DNA from: Mycobacteroides franklinii
GTDB taxonomy: Bacteria > Actinomycetota > Actinomycetes > Mycobacteriales > Mycobacteriaceae
Direction of reading: 5' to 3'
NCBI RefSeq assembly: GCF_002013895.1
Contig: NZ_MAFQ01000005.1
Span: forward strand, 496,001 to 560,000
Length of the DNA: 64,000 nt
Program-made: the position numbers and the translations under genes
Notes under the pieces: model-generated
What the model saw: only the letters and a program-made list of their open reading frames with translations
Database searches by the model: none
What the model was told of the DNA's origin: nothing
In this document: positions 8,981 through 16,851 of the stretch, piece after piece
How positions within the stretch are numbered: the stretch's first letter is position 1
Layout of the letters: each line of letters opens with the position of its first letter

Positions 8981-9475
8981 GTGCTCATGGCGGGGCTCCC
9001 TTCGGTGAGATGTCTGAGGGCGATGAGGGCTGTAACAGGTGTCGCGGTGGCGTTGCCGCTGGTGAGTGTTCTGTTCGCGCCGCCGGCGGTGGCTGACCGT
9101 GCTCTCGTAGTCGAGCAGGCGGTGTCCTCGGCACGTAGCGCGGCACAGTGTGGCCCGCTGCAATACAACCCGACTGTGGAACGCGCGGCCGATATCGTCA
9201 ACCGTTCCACCTACGCCTTCCTCAACCACACTGCCGAGAACGTGCCGGCCGACGAGCCGCATCCCACGGCGATCGCCAAGGACCTTGGCATTGCAGGCAG
9301 CAAGGTCACCTCGTTGCAGGGAGCAGGGCACAATGAGGCTGACGCGCTGAAAGGCGTACTTCTAGAGGGCCGTGACGATATCCCGGACTGCTCCTACACC
9401 GAGTTCGGCTCCAGCCTTCTGTATGAGGAGCAGTCAGGCTTCACCCTTATAGTTGTGGTCTTGGCGGGGGCGTGA
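8981..9475 (+). CDS. Exported CAP/SCP-like small protein, mce-linked
   Basis: A 164-residue protein with a clear signal peptide ending near PPAVADRA. The GTG start follows AGGAG (8971-8975) by five bases. The mature domain has spaced motifs (AAQCGPLQYNPTVERAAD, later DDIPDCSYTEFG) that loosely resemble degenerate CAP/SCP-domain exported proteins of mycobacteria; two cysteines could pair. The C-terminus is hydrophobic (FTLIVVVLAGA). The CAP assignment is tentative because the canonical His/Glu tetrad is not evident. The stop overlaps the next ATG (TGATG), so it is translationally coupled. Confidence 0.7.
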   Translation: MLMAGLPSVRCLRAMRAVTGVAVALPLVSVLFAPPAVADRALVVEQAVSSARSAAQCGPLQYNPTVERAADIVNRSTYAFLNHTAENVPADEPHPTAIAKDLGIAGSKVTSLQGAGHNEADALKGVLLEGRDDIPDCSYTEFGSSLLYEEQSGFTLIVVVLAGA

Positions 9476-9864
9476 TGAGATCCATTGTGACGGCAGCTGC
9501 AGCTGCGGCTGCGGGTACGGCCTGCATGCTGACGCTGATACATCCGAGTGTTGCGCGGGCAGAGGACCTGGTCACCTACGAAGTCGTCTCCGACGATATC
9601 CACAGTGCCAGTATCGAATACCAGGGTACTGCCAATCGGAGCCTGATTGAGGATGTGCCGCTCCCGTGGCGAATGGACGCGGTGGTGAGCAGCGCGCGGG
9701 GCGCACCACCGGAAGGCAGCCAGATCCGCGCCGACTGGCACACGCGCGCAGCCCCCAGTAAGTGGGTGACTGTACGGATCATCTACCAGGGAAAAGTCAT
9801 CTGCCAAAACACCTTGGATTTAGGCAACGCGACGTGCTACGGCATCACTCGACGTATCACCTAG
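9475..9864 (+). CDS. Exported MmpS-like beta-fold protein
   Basis: A 129-residue protein with an alanine-rich signal peptide (cleavage near VARAED). The mature region starts VTYEVVSDDIHSASIEYQG and contains DVPLPWRMDAVV and a cysteine pair (VICQN, ATCYG). This pattern resembles the exported beta-sandwich domain of MmpS-type mycobacterial proteins, although the N-terminal anchor here looks like a cleavable signal. It is coupled to the preceding gene by TGATG. A role as a periplasmic partner of lipid transport is inferred from context only. Confidence 0.7.
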   Translation: MRSIVTAAAAAAAGTACMLTLIHPSVARAEDLVTYEVVSDDIHSASIEYQGTANRSLIEDVPLPWRMDAVVSSARGAPPEGSQIRADWHTRAAPSKWVTVRIIYQGKVICQNTLDLGNATCYGITRRIT

Positions 9865-9911
9865 CAGTACAACGTCATTCAGAGTGAATTCGGGAGATGG
9901 AGAGATAGGCG

Positions 9912-10472
9912 ATGAGTTCTCTGCACTGTGCGATAGCGGCAGCGAGTTCTGTGGTGGTGGCCCTGGGCGGCGCCGCGACGGCGCACACAGACCCGCCGCC
10001 CTCGGATGCGGCCGTGAATCCGTATCCCGACATCCGTTATTACGACCAGCTGGATGCCGGAAACTTCGTGCAGCCCGGTGGCGTGTGGTTTACGGCTTCG
10101 ACCGGTCAAAACTGTGGCATCTGGGGCCTGGGCAGTTTCGGTTGTGCGGGTGACGTCCCAGGAGCTCCACCTGGAGTCAGTCACATCGGCTGGATTGACG
10201 GGGATCGCGCAGTGCACTATGACTGGTCGGTGGCGGCCAGATTCCCTGCCGCGCAAGGTCAACAGCCGCTGCCACCACGCAGCAAGATCACCCACGAAGG
10301 AACGACTTGTGCGGCAACGCCGGATGGCCGTACCTACTGCGAACGTGGCCCCCTTCGATTCGTCATCGAGTCCACCAAGACCTGGCTGTCGGCATCCTGG
10401 ACCGATCAGAGCTGGCGGGAGCTGGGGCCGGCTTCCTGCAGCCCCCCGGGCGGCGGTCCGTGCTATCGCTGA
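9912..10472 (+). CDS. Exported cysteine-containing protein of unknown function
   Basis: A 186-residue predicted secreted protein. The signal peptide (CAIAAASSVVVALGGAATAH) ends near residue 25. The mature part has six cysteines in apparent pairs (QNCGIWG/FGCAG, TTCAA/TYCER, ASCSP/PCYR), suggesting a disulphide-stabilised extracellular fold. The ATG is preceded by GAGAGAT. I do not recognise the family with certainty. It sits in the tail of exported genes behind the mce operon. Confidence 0.7.
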   Translation: MSSLHCAIAAASSVVVALGGAATAHTDPPPSDAAVNPYPDIRYYDQLDAGNFVQPGGVWFTASTGQNCGIWGLGSFGCAGDVPGAPPGVSHIGWIDGDRAVHYDWSVAARFPAAQGQQPLPPRSKITHEGTTCAATPDGRTYCERGPLRFVIESTKTWLSASWTDQSWRELGPASCSPPGGGPCYR

Positions 10473-10563
10473 GCAGGGTATCCGCCATATCGTCCTGAAA
10501 GGCTGGGGCATTGCTCCGGTGCCGGGCGGGGTGGACGCTGTCGTCACCCCGGATAGGAGGTCT

Positions 10564-10773
10564 GTGACGCGTCTTTTCTTCATATGTGCGCCTTGGGGCG
10601 TTGTTCTTGCGGCGGTGGCACTGTGCGTCGGGTCGGTGCTGGCGACGGATTGGGTCAATGCGGTTCTGTTCGGTGTGTGTTCGGTGGTTGCGGTCTGTCT
10701 GGCGTGCTACGAGAATCGTCAGTCTCAGTTGGAAAATACTCAGGGCACGAGGGGCCGCGGTCCAGAGCGCTAG
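10564..10773 (+). CDS. Small two-helix membrane protein
   Basis: A 69-residue frame beginning with GTG at 10564, three bases after a strong AGGAGG (10555-10560). Two hydrophobic segments (APWGVVLAAVALCVGSVL and WVNAVLFGVCSVVAVCLAC) precede a polar tail, so a small hairpin membrane protein is plausible. The same frame stays open far upstream, but that stretch lies across the preceding exported-protein gene. Its TAG stop shares a CTAG palindrome with the stop of the opposite-strand gene. No family recognised. Confidence 0.55.
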   Translation: MTRLFFICAPWGVVLAAVALCVGSVLATDWVNAVLFGVCSVVAVCLACYENRQSQLENTQGTRGRGPER

Positions 10774-11735
10774 GCGCGTTTGGTGATTCCCTCATCGAGA
10801 GCGGCGTTGATCGCGGTGAGGGCAGGACTCGTGCCCAGACGCGCGTTGTTGCTGATCTCGAAATCGCATATTCCCCAACGCTGATCGGTGGTGGGATGGC
10901 GGACATCGCAAATTGAGTCTACGTAGTACACGTTGTGCAGATGTGCGACCACTGCGTCCATGACATCAGCCTGCAGAGTGAGGACCTCGCCGTCGGGCAT
11001 GGACCAGGTGACCTCGCCACCCCGATGTGTGAGTCCATCGGGTTCGAGATAGGTGATCGCATCGACATCGGTCGCGTAGTGAATCTCGCCGTCACGCACT
11101 AGATATCCGACCTTGACCAATGACTCGTCCGATGCGTGCCACAGTATTGACCCGAAGGACAGGTCGGGCCCAAACGTCCCGGATATCCATCGGTGGCTCT
11201 TGAGCGTCATCGTCTTCCGCACGCCCCAGGAGTGGTCGCGGTGGTACATACCGTCAACCTCGAAGCTGCGTCCGTCAATGCGTGCCATGCCCCGGATACG
11301 CCCAGACGTCTCGTAGTGGTCCTTGGCGAAATCCTGCGCCATGCTGCTGGCGGATGGGAAGAAATCAGTGAGCGGATAGAAATTGTCCATCGTGAGGTCG
11401 ACACTGCACCCGGGTTCGTCGATGACCAGCCGAGGTGCTCCGCTGTCTACGTGCCACTGCGATCCTCCCGCGCGAAATCCGCGTGGGGTGGAGGCTTCGA
11501 CGAAGGGGAGCTGGAAGTCGTTGCGCCGAAACCGGATGCCACGTCCTGTCGCCACGAAGCACTGCAGAGCTGACCGGCCGCCACCGGGACGGTTGGGTTC
11601 GTGGCCGATCCGACTGACCCCGCCGATCCCGGCGTTGCGGTCGTACCAGTGCACGAACACACTCTCCTGCCAGTCCGCGTCGTCGGTGGCTGGATCGTGG
11701 CTGCCCTCATCGGCAGCGTCGTACTGCTTGCTCAT
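10770..11735 (-). CDS. AttH/lipocalin-like (DUF7064/7065-type) protein
   Basis: A 321-residue cytosolic protein without signal or membrane segments. Features include an early WYDRNAGIGGVSRIG, a central RDHSWGVR and GSILWHASDES. This pattern is typical of lipocalin-like (AttH / carotenoid 1,2-hydratase-related, DUF7064/7065) actinobacterial proteins, often encoded beside steroid or terpenoid catabolic genes. Biochemical role is unknown; a ligand-binding or hydratase function is only an analogy. Its start is seven bases after the stop of the upstream kinase gene on the same strand, so they form an operon. Its stop interlocks with a convergent gene. Confidence 0.72.
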   Translation of the reverse strand: MSKQYDAADEGSHDPATDDADWQESVFVHWYDRNAGIGGVSRIGHEPNRPGGGRSALQCFVATGRGIRFRRNDFQLPFVEASTPRGFRAGGSQWHVDSGAPRLVIDEPGCSVDLTMDNFYPLTDFFPSASSMAQDFAKDHYETSGRIRGMARIDGRSFEVDGMYHRDHSWGVRKTMTLKSHRWISGTFGPDLSFGSILWHASDESLVKVGYLVRDGEIHYATDVDAITYLEPDGLTHRGGEVTWSMPDGEVLTLQADVMDAVVAHLHNVYYVDSICDVRHPTTDQRWGICDFEISNNARLGTSPALTAINAALDEGITKRA

Positions 11736-11742
11736 GCTGTTC

Positions 11743-12861
11743 TCACTCCCGGTTTCCGACGAAGCTGGTGGTCGCGCCGTCCGGTGCGGGCAACCCGAGA
11801 AGCCGCGCTAGCAAGTGACTGGCCGGGTTGTTCTGGGCCATCTGTGCGTCAGGCGGGAGGAGTCCGGCCTCGATCATCATGTGTGCGGCACGAACCATGA
11901 GAATGGACAGTCGGGTTCCTGCCCATGTCTCGTAGTAGTCGATGTCCTGCACGGTATGGCCGGTGATGTGTTCGTAGTAATGCAATGTTTCGTCTCGGTC
12001 TGGTACACCCGGCGGCAGCGCCAGACCGAGCCCTTCGCTGTAGTACCTGGTCATGAACAGCCACCAACCAAGGTCCTGCTCGCGGCTGGCCAATTCGACC
12101 ATCTCCCAGTCCAATACCGCGGTGGGGTTCAGATCGCCGGCGTAGAGAATGTTGCCGACACGCGCGTCTCCCCAGTTGAGGACGAGCGACGATGCATCGT
12201 TGGGTTTGTTGCTGCGCAGCCACGTCAACGCGGCGTCGATCGTCGGGTTCGGCTCGCCCTCGGCCGCCCACTGGAAGGTTCGTTCCCAGAAGCCCAGGCA
12301 GGCGTCCAGGCCACTGTGGTGTTCTTGGGTGTCCAGGAACTCAAGTCCGGATGTCCGCCAGTCGACGGCGTGGATCGCGGCGAGCGTGTCAATACTGTTG
12401 CGCCACATGAGTCTCCGTTGCTCTGGGCTCAACTCCTCCAGCACCCAACCCGTCGAGGTGAATGGCGGATCGTCGGCCGGGACGCGCCCGTCGACCTTGC
12501 TCATTATGAGAAATGGTGCACCGAAGACAGATGGGTCGTCGGAGGCGAAATGGACCCGCGGCACCGGGACGGTCGAATGATTGGCGAGTGCCGAGAGAAC
12601 TCGGGCCTCTTTGTGGAGGTTGTACTCGGGGAACACGCCCGGGCCGGAAGGCTGGACCCGGGCCACCATGTGGCGTGTCGTGTGCCGACCGTCCTGAGTC
12701 CAGGTGGCGGTGAACATCACGGTTTCGTTGGATAGGCCCCCAGCCTTGGGCACACTGACATCAATGACATTTAGGTCCTGAGCTCCGTCAAGCTTCTTGC
12801 CCAGCCATTCGGTGAGCCGGTGTGCGGCCAGCTCGGTATCGATGACGTTCTGCAATGCCAC
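11743..12861 (-). CDS. Aminoglycoside-phosphotransferase-family kinase (ACAD10/11-like)
   Basis: About 372 residues with the APH/choline-kinase fold. Visible motifs are the catalytic loop NWGDARVGNILY (the usual H-G-D has Asn in place of His) and the metal-binding AVLDWEM. Proteins of this type are encoded near acyl-CoA dehydrogenases in actinobacteria and resemble the kinase domain of ACAD10/11, which phosphorylates 4-hydroxyacyl-CoAs. That suggests a role with hydroxylated acyl-CoA intermediates, not antibiotic resistance. I chose GTG at 12861 because AGAGAGG lies nine bases upstream; a TTG at 12882 is in frame. It is co-directional with the downstream lipocalin-like gene. Confidence 0.82.
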   Translation of the reverse strand: MALQNVIDTELAAHRLTEWLGKKLDGAQDLNVIDVSVPKAGGLSNETVMFTATWTQDGRHTTRHMVARVQPSGPGVFPEYNLHKEARVLSALANHSTVPVPRVHFASDDPSVFGAPFLIMSKVDGRVPADDPPFTSTGWVLEELSPEQRRLMWRNSIDTLAAIHAVDWRTSGLEFLDTQEHHSGLDACLGFWERTFQWAAEGEPNPTIDAALTWLRSNKPNDASSLVLNWGDARVGNILYAGDLNPTAVLDWEMVELASREQDLGWWLFMTRYYSEGLGLALPPGVPDRDETLHYYEHITGHTVQDIDYYETWAGTRLSILMVRAAHMMIEAGLLPPDAQMAQNNPASHLLARLLGLPAPDGATTSFVGNRE

Positions 12862-12948
12862 GGTAAATGTCCTCTCTGACAATCCGATTCATTCGGTGAC
12901 CCGGATCACCTGATGCAACGCTAGCCGGACCTGAGTGGAAGTTCAATC

Positions 12949-12964
12949 ATGAAAACTTATTCAT
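12949..12964. promoter_or_regulatory. Short palindrome in the 12862-13112 gap
   Basis: The roughly 250-base gap between the kinase gene and the epoxide-hydrolase-like gene holds no credible gene. It contains the inverted repeat ATGAA-AACTTA-TTCAT in a locally AT-rich patch, upstream of the minus-strand kinase gene. It may be part of that gene's promoter or an operator. Evidence is weak. Confidence 0.3.
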
Positions 12965-13112
12965 TCAGTGTCCACGTTGAGATTTGGAGAGAGGCTGAAA
13001 CTGTGACGTCACTGAGTGGTATTGGCGGGCCCCGGCCCAGGAAGTGAGTCGGATTGGTTGATGCGCAGGTCAATTGATCGTCGACGAGCTTGGATGGGTG
13101 CGTTGCCGAGCG

Positions 13113-13595
13113 TCACTTCCACGGCTGGGTGACACGTCGTGCGAGACCTCCAGCACTGTGCACCGCGCCGGTCTGCATCGCGCGGCAGGCGAATTCAAGG
13201 CTGTCGAAGTACTCGCGCCAGTGGACGATCTGTCCGTCGACGAATTCGATGATCCCCACAACGGGCGCTGACGCAATAGTGCTGCCGTCGGCGCGCCGCA
13301 GGTGGTCAATCCGCTCAACGAATACGGTGTGTCCGTTGACCGAGGTCCGCAGAATGTCGACGTCAATAGTTGTCAGGCTCAGGATGCGATGTGCGAGCCG
13401 CAGGAAGCGGCGCGCCGCGTGCGGCCCGGTCAGCGTCGGGATGGGGCGTTGAATCCACTGGCACCGGTCGGTGAGCAGATCGAAGGAGTCAAGCAGCTCG
13501 TCGAAGGACACCCCCCAGCTTGTGAAGAAGTCCGAGAGCGGTTGTGGCAATTGAGTATCAGCGAGTGTCGAGGTTCCGTCAGGCGTCGAAATCAT
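13113..13595 (-). CDS. Limonene-1,2-epoxide hydrolase family protein
   Basis: A 160-residue NTF2-fold protein. VERIDHL supplies the Arg-x-Asp pair and WREYFDSLEF the second Asp, matching the Asp-Arg-Asp catalytic arrangement of limonene-1,2-epoxide hydrolases (the family of Rhodococcus LEH and Rv2740). The active site therefore looks intact, and epoxide hydration of an alicyclic or lipid epoxide is plausible. GGGAGA precedes the ATG by six bases. It lies 39 bases after an SDR gene on the same strand. A ketosteroid-isomerase-like SnoaL protein is the alternative, but the WREYFD motif favours LEH. Confidence 0.78.
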   Translation of the reverse strand: MISTPDGTSTLADTQLPQPLSDFFTSWGVSFDELLDSFDLLTDRCQWIQRPIPTLTGPHAARRFLRLAHRILSLTTIDVDILRTSVNGHTVFVERIDHLRRADGSTIASAPVVGIIEFVDGQIVHWREYFDSLEFACRAMQTGAVHSAGGLARRVTQPWK

Positions 13596-13634
13596 GTCTG
13601 TCTCCCGTCGACTGGTGGTGCCGGAATGGCCTGA

Positions 13635-14432
13635 CTACGGCATGGTGTACCCGCCGCTGACCGAGATCAGTTGGCCGGTGACTTGGCGCGAGGCCAACGG
13701 GGAGGCGAACCAGAGTACGGCGCGCGCCACGTCTTCGGCGGTTGTGAGCCTGCGCATCGGGGTGTCTTTGAGCATGAAGTCGATCTGCTTGTCGTTGAAG
13801 ACGTTGTCTTGTCCCACGGACCACAGGCTGCTCTGCCCGACGGCATCAGGGCCGTCCGGTATCACCAGGCCTGGACATACGATATTCGAACGGATCCCGT
13901 GTCGGCCGTGCTCGCGAGCCGTGGTTCGGGCCAGTGCGACCATGGCTGCCTTCGACGCACCGTAGATGGCTTGGCGGATCTGCCCGAACGCGGCCTCACT
14001 GGCGATGAACACGATCGTGCCACCGCCGTTGTCCTTCATCGGACCAATTGCTGCTTGCGTAGCCGCGATGGCGCTGAAGAGATTGATCTCGATGGTGCGC
14101 TGCCACTTGACTCTGTCGGTATCGGTTGCGACAAAACCAGGCACGCTCCATCCGGCGTTGTTGACTAGCACGTCGACACCACCCCAACACTTAAGTGCAC
14201 GCCCTATGGCGGAATCGGCGCCGTCGGGTGTGGTGAGGTCTGCGATCGATACCTCGACAGCCGCTGCACCCAGCTCGAGGGCTTCCTCGCGGACCTGGTT
14301 GGCCTGAGGTTCGTCAATGTCGTTCAACACAATTCGCGCGCCTTCGGAGGCGAATTCATGCACGATGCCTCGCCCGATGTTGGACGCTCCACCGGTCACG
14401 ACCACGCGGGCGCCTGCCAGTCCTAGATCCAT
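13635..14432 (-). CDS. Short-chain dehydrogenase/reductase
   Basis: A 265-residue classical SDR. The NAD(P) motif TGGASNIGRG is near residue 14, NNAGW near 93, the catalytic Ser in FIASEA and YGASK follow in order, and the C-terminus ends with SVSGGYTMP. ND near residue 38 after the second strand suggests NAD(H) preference. A GAAAGG ribosome site precedes the ATG. It is divergent from the next SDR gene, with the long inverted repeat at 14475-14505 between them. Likely oxidises or reduces a hydroxyl intermediate; substrate unknown. Confidence 0.88.
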   Translation of the reverse strand: MDLGLAGARVVVTGGASNIGRGIVHEFASEGARIVLNDIDEPQANQVREEALELGAAAVEVSIADLTTPDGADSAIGRALKCWGGVDVLVNNAGWSVPGFVATDTDRVKWQRTIEINLFSAIAATQAAIGPMKDNGGGTIVFIASEAAFGQIRQAIYGASKAAMVALARTTAREHGRHGIRSNIVCPGLVIPDGPDAVGQSSLWSVGQDNVFNDKQIDFMLKDTPMRRLTTAEDVARAVLWFASPLASRQVTGQLISVSGGYTMP

Positions 14433-14474
14433 AACGGCCTTTCTGACTAAGTGGTTGAGACCACAGGTTTATTG

Positions 14475-14505
14475 GTTTAACCTAGATTAGAAATCTAGAT
14501 TAAAC
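14475..14505. promoter_or_regulatory. 31-bp near-perfect inverted repeat, probable operator
   Basis: Arms GTTTAA and CTAGATT pair with AATCTAG and TTAAAC around an AGA centre; only one position pair (C14481/A14499) fails. It sits between the divergent SDR genes at 14432 and 14541, where a regulator could control both directions. The inner half-site AATCTA also occurs in the motif at 45464-45484. A dimeric TetR-type regulator is the most likely ligand; none is encoded immediately beside it. Confidence 0.7.
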
Positions 14506-14540
14506 GTATTTATCACTCGATGTGATGGGAGTTGCCGCCG

Positions 14541-15290
14541 ATGACCCAGCCACTACTGGCCAACAAGGTTGCCGTGGTGACCGGCGCAGCTCAGGGCATT
14601 GGGCAGGAGATCGCACGGGCGCTGCATGACCAGGGCGCGCGAGTAGTGCTGGCTGATCTGGACGGTGACGCCGCGCAGCGGGCAGCTGCAGAGATCGACG
14701 GAGGTAAGGGAAACTGCTCGGGTGTCGCCTGCGATGTGACATCGGAGGAACAGGTGCGTGCCCTGGTTGAGGGGGCAGTGGGGGAGCACGGGCATCTCGA
14801 TGTTTTCGTCAACAACGCGGGCATCACCCGAGATAAGTCGCTGAGAAAGATGAGCGTCGCAGATTTCGACGCGGTAATCACCGTGCACCTACGAGGAACT
14901 TGGTTGGGGGTTCGCGAGGCCTCCGCGGTGATGCGCGAACAGAAGTCCGGCAGCATCGTCAATATCTCGTCACTGTCAGGTAAGTCCGGCAACCCCGGCC
15001 AGACCAACTACAGCGCAGCCAAAGCCGGCATCGTTGGCTTGACGAAGGCGGCGGCCAAGGAAGTGGCTCACCACAACATTCGGATCAACGCCATACAGCC
15101 CGGTCTGATCCGCACCCCAATGACGGCGGCGATGTCACCAGAGGTTTTCGCCGAACGAGAAGCCGCAGTCCCCATGAAGCGTGCGGGCGAACCTGCTGAA
15201 GTAGCGGGCGCGGTGGTGTTCTTGGCCTCTGAGCTTTCCAGCTACATCACTGGCTCGGTTATCGAAGTCGGTGGCGGGAGGTACATGTGA
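14541..15290 (+). CDS. SDR, FabG-like 3-oxoacyl/hydroxyacyl-CoA dehydrogenase
   Basis: A 249-residue classical SDR. TGAAQGIGQE is the cofactor motif, NNAGITRDK the structural motif, with NISSLSG and YSAAK as catalytic Ser/Tyr/Lys. NNAGITRDKSLRKM closely resembles FabG/PhaB-type 3-oxoacyl reductases, so a beta-oxidation step on a CoA ester is likely. I chose ATG 14541, spaced about nine bases from GGGAG; a TTG at 14532 is in frame. It opens the long plus-strand cluster and overlaps the next gene (GTGA). Confidence 0.88.
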   Translation: MTQPLLANKVAVVTGAAQGIGQEIARALHDQGARVVLADLDGDAAQRAAAEIDGGKGNCSGVACDVTSEEQVRALVEGAVGEHGHLDVFVNNAGITRDKSLRKMSVADFDAVITVHLRGTWLGVREASAVMREQKSGSIVNISSLSGKSGNPGQTNYSAAKAGIVGLTKAAAKEVAHHNIRINAIQPGLIRTPMTAAMSPEVFAEREAAVPMKRAGEPAEVAGAVVFLASELSSYITGSVIEVGGGRYM

Positions 15291-16057
15291 GCAACGTTCA
15301 CCATGAGATCGACGGAGCCATCGGGCGGATCACGTTGAATCGCCCCGACCGGATGAATGCGATCAGCGTTTCACTGGCCCGTCAACTTGGAGAAGCCGTC
15401 CGCGTTGTCGGTAATCACCGTGACGTACGGGTGGTGGTTATTCGTGGATCGGGCGGAAACTTCTGCGCGGGAGGGGATTTTGATGAGGTGCAGCGCCTGA
15501 AGGCCGAGGGCCCGACTGCTTTGCACTCGCTGTTCGCGGCCTTTCGCTGCGCGTGTCAGGCCGTCGAGAATGCCCGAGTGCCGGTGGTTGCCGCGGTTGA
15601 GGGGGTGGCCATGGCCGGGGGATTCGAGCTGATGCAGACCGCCGACATCGTGCTGGTCCGTGATGACGCGAAGATCGCTGACAATCACATCAACTTCGGC
15701 ATGATCCCCGGAGGAGGCAGTTCCGCTCGTCTTCCCCGGATCGTGGGCAAGCAGTTGGCTATGGCGCTGTTGCTTTCGGGTGAGCGGCTGTCCGGGAATG
15801 ACGCCGTTGCACGCGGCCTGGCGTACAGGTCTTTTCCGTCGGAGAGTTTCGACGAAGGGGTCGAGGCATTTCTTGTCAGGCTCGCGGGGCGCGATCCTTC
15901 CGCAGTAACGGCGATCAAGCAGCTGGTCAAAGAGGGACTGACCTATTCGATGAGCCGGGCACTGACCAACGAGACCGACGCCGTGGTCGAGCACATTTGC
16001 AGCCCGGTTGGCCACGACGGCGTCGCATCCTTTAAGAACAGAGAGGTTCGCGCATGA
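15287..16057 (+). CDS. Enoyl-CoA hydratase/isomerase (crotonase) 1
   Basis: A 256-residue crotonase-fold protein. The oxyanion-hole segment is NFCAGGDFDE, and AGGFELMQTAD keeps the glutamate equivalent to rat Glu144. The Glu164 position (DNHINFG, before MIPGGG) appears to be His. One acid is therefore retained, which may change chemistry from simple hydration. The GTG start overlaps the preceding stop by four bases and follows GGGAGG. It is the first of three consecutive crotonase genes. Confidence 0.87.
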   Translation: MSNVHHEIDGAIGRITLNRPDRMNAISVSLARQLGEAVRVVGNHRDVRVVVIRGSGGNFCAGGDFDEVQRLKAEGPTALHSLFAAFRCACQAVENARVPVVAAVEGVAMAGGFELMQTADIVLVRDDAKIADNHINFGMIPGGGSSARLPRIVGKQLAMALLLSGERLSGNDAVARGLAYRSFPSESFDEGVEAFLVRLAGRDPSAVTAIKQLVKEGLTYSMSRALTNETDAVVEHICSPVGHDGVASFKNREVRA

Positions 16058-16851
16058 CCACAACCGTTGAGGCAGCTGTCGTCAGTGAGGTCGATGCTGC
16101 GGGTATTGCCCGAATCCAGCTCAATCGCCCCGAAACATCGAACGGGCTCAACGTTGAAACGCTCAGAGCGCTTCATGAGGCAGTACTTGTGTGCCACGCG
16201 GATCCCGCCGTGCGGGTAGTGCTGCTGTCGGGGGCGGGCCGCAACTTCTGCGCTGGTGGCGATATCCATACGTTTGAATCAAAGGGCTCGGCGTTGCCTG
16301 ACTATCTGAGGGAAGCCACAGCCTGGCTCCAGCTCGCTACGGCGGCTCTGATCCAACTGCGAGTCCCTGTGGTAACCGCTGTTCAAGGATTCGCGGCGGG
16401 CGGTGGGGGCCTTGGTCTTGTCTGTGCGTCGGACATCGTCGTGGCAGCCCGGTCGGCCAAGTTCTTCTCCGGAGCGGTCCGGGTGGGTATGGCGCCGGAT
16501 GGAGGCTCATCGGTAACACTGACGCAGCTGGTGGGGCTTCGGCAGGCGTTGCGCATTCTGCTTACCAATCCGACCTTGGGGGCGGACGAAGCGGCGGACA
16601 TGGGATTGATCACGGAGGTGGTCGAGGATGGGGCGTTGACTGCGCGCACCGAGGAACTCGCCGCCCAGCTGAGGGCACTTCCAGTGCAAGCACTCTCAGC
16701 CACCAAGCGGCTCGTCTGGGCGGGCCTTGGCGCATCGGTTGAGGCGCGTTTGGCGGAAGAGGCGCGGATCGTATCCGAGTTGTCGGGGACTGCCGATGCC
16801 CTGGAAGGGCTGCGCGCTGTAATCGAGCGTCGATCGCCGAGGTTTGGCTAA
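16054..16851 (+). CDS. Enoyl-CoA hydratase/isomerase (crotonase) 2
   Basis: A 265-residue crotonase. NFCAGGDIHTF marks the CoA/oxyanion region. At the Glu144-equivalent position it has Gly (GGGGLGLV) and at Glu164 Ala, but an Asp appears in MAPDGGSS. That Asp position is used by PaaG-type and related enoyl-CoA isomerases. An isomerase is therefore more likely than a hydratase. The ATG overlaps the preceding stop by four bases. Sequence differs clearly from the flanking crotonases, so this is not a recent tandem duplication. Confidence 0.86.
   Translation: MTTTVEAAVVSEVDAAGIARIQLNRPETSNGLNVETLRALHEAVLVCHADPAVRVVLLSGAGRNFCAGGDIHTFESKGSALPDYLREATAWLQLATAALIQLRVPVVTAVQGFAAGGGGLGLVCASDIVVAARSAKFFSGAVRVGMAPDGGSSVTLTQLVGLRQALRILLTNPTLGADEAADMGLITEVVEDGALTARTEELAAQLRALPVQALSATKRLVWAGLGASVEARLAEEARIVSELSGTADALEGLRAVIERRSPRFG

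Noticed and set aside
10054..10773. A 239-codon plus-strand frame
   Set aside because: Most of it lies across the signal-peptide gene at 9912-10472 in another frame; only the last 69 codons have a strong ribosome site and membrane character.
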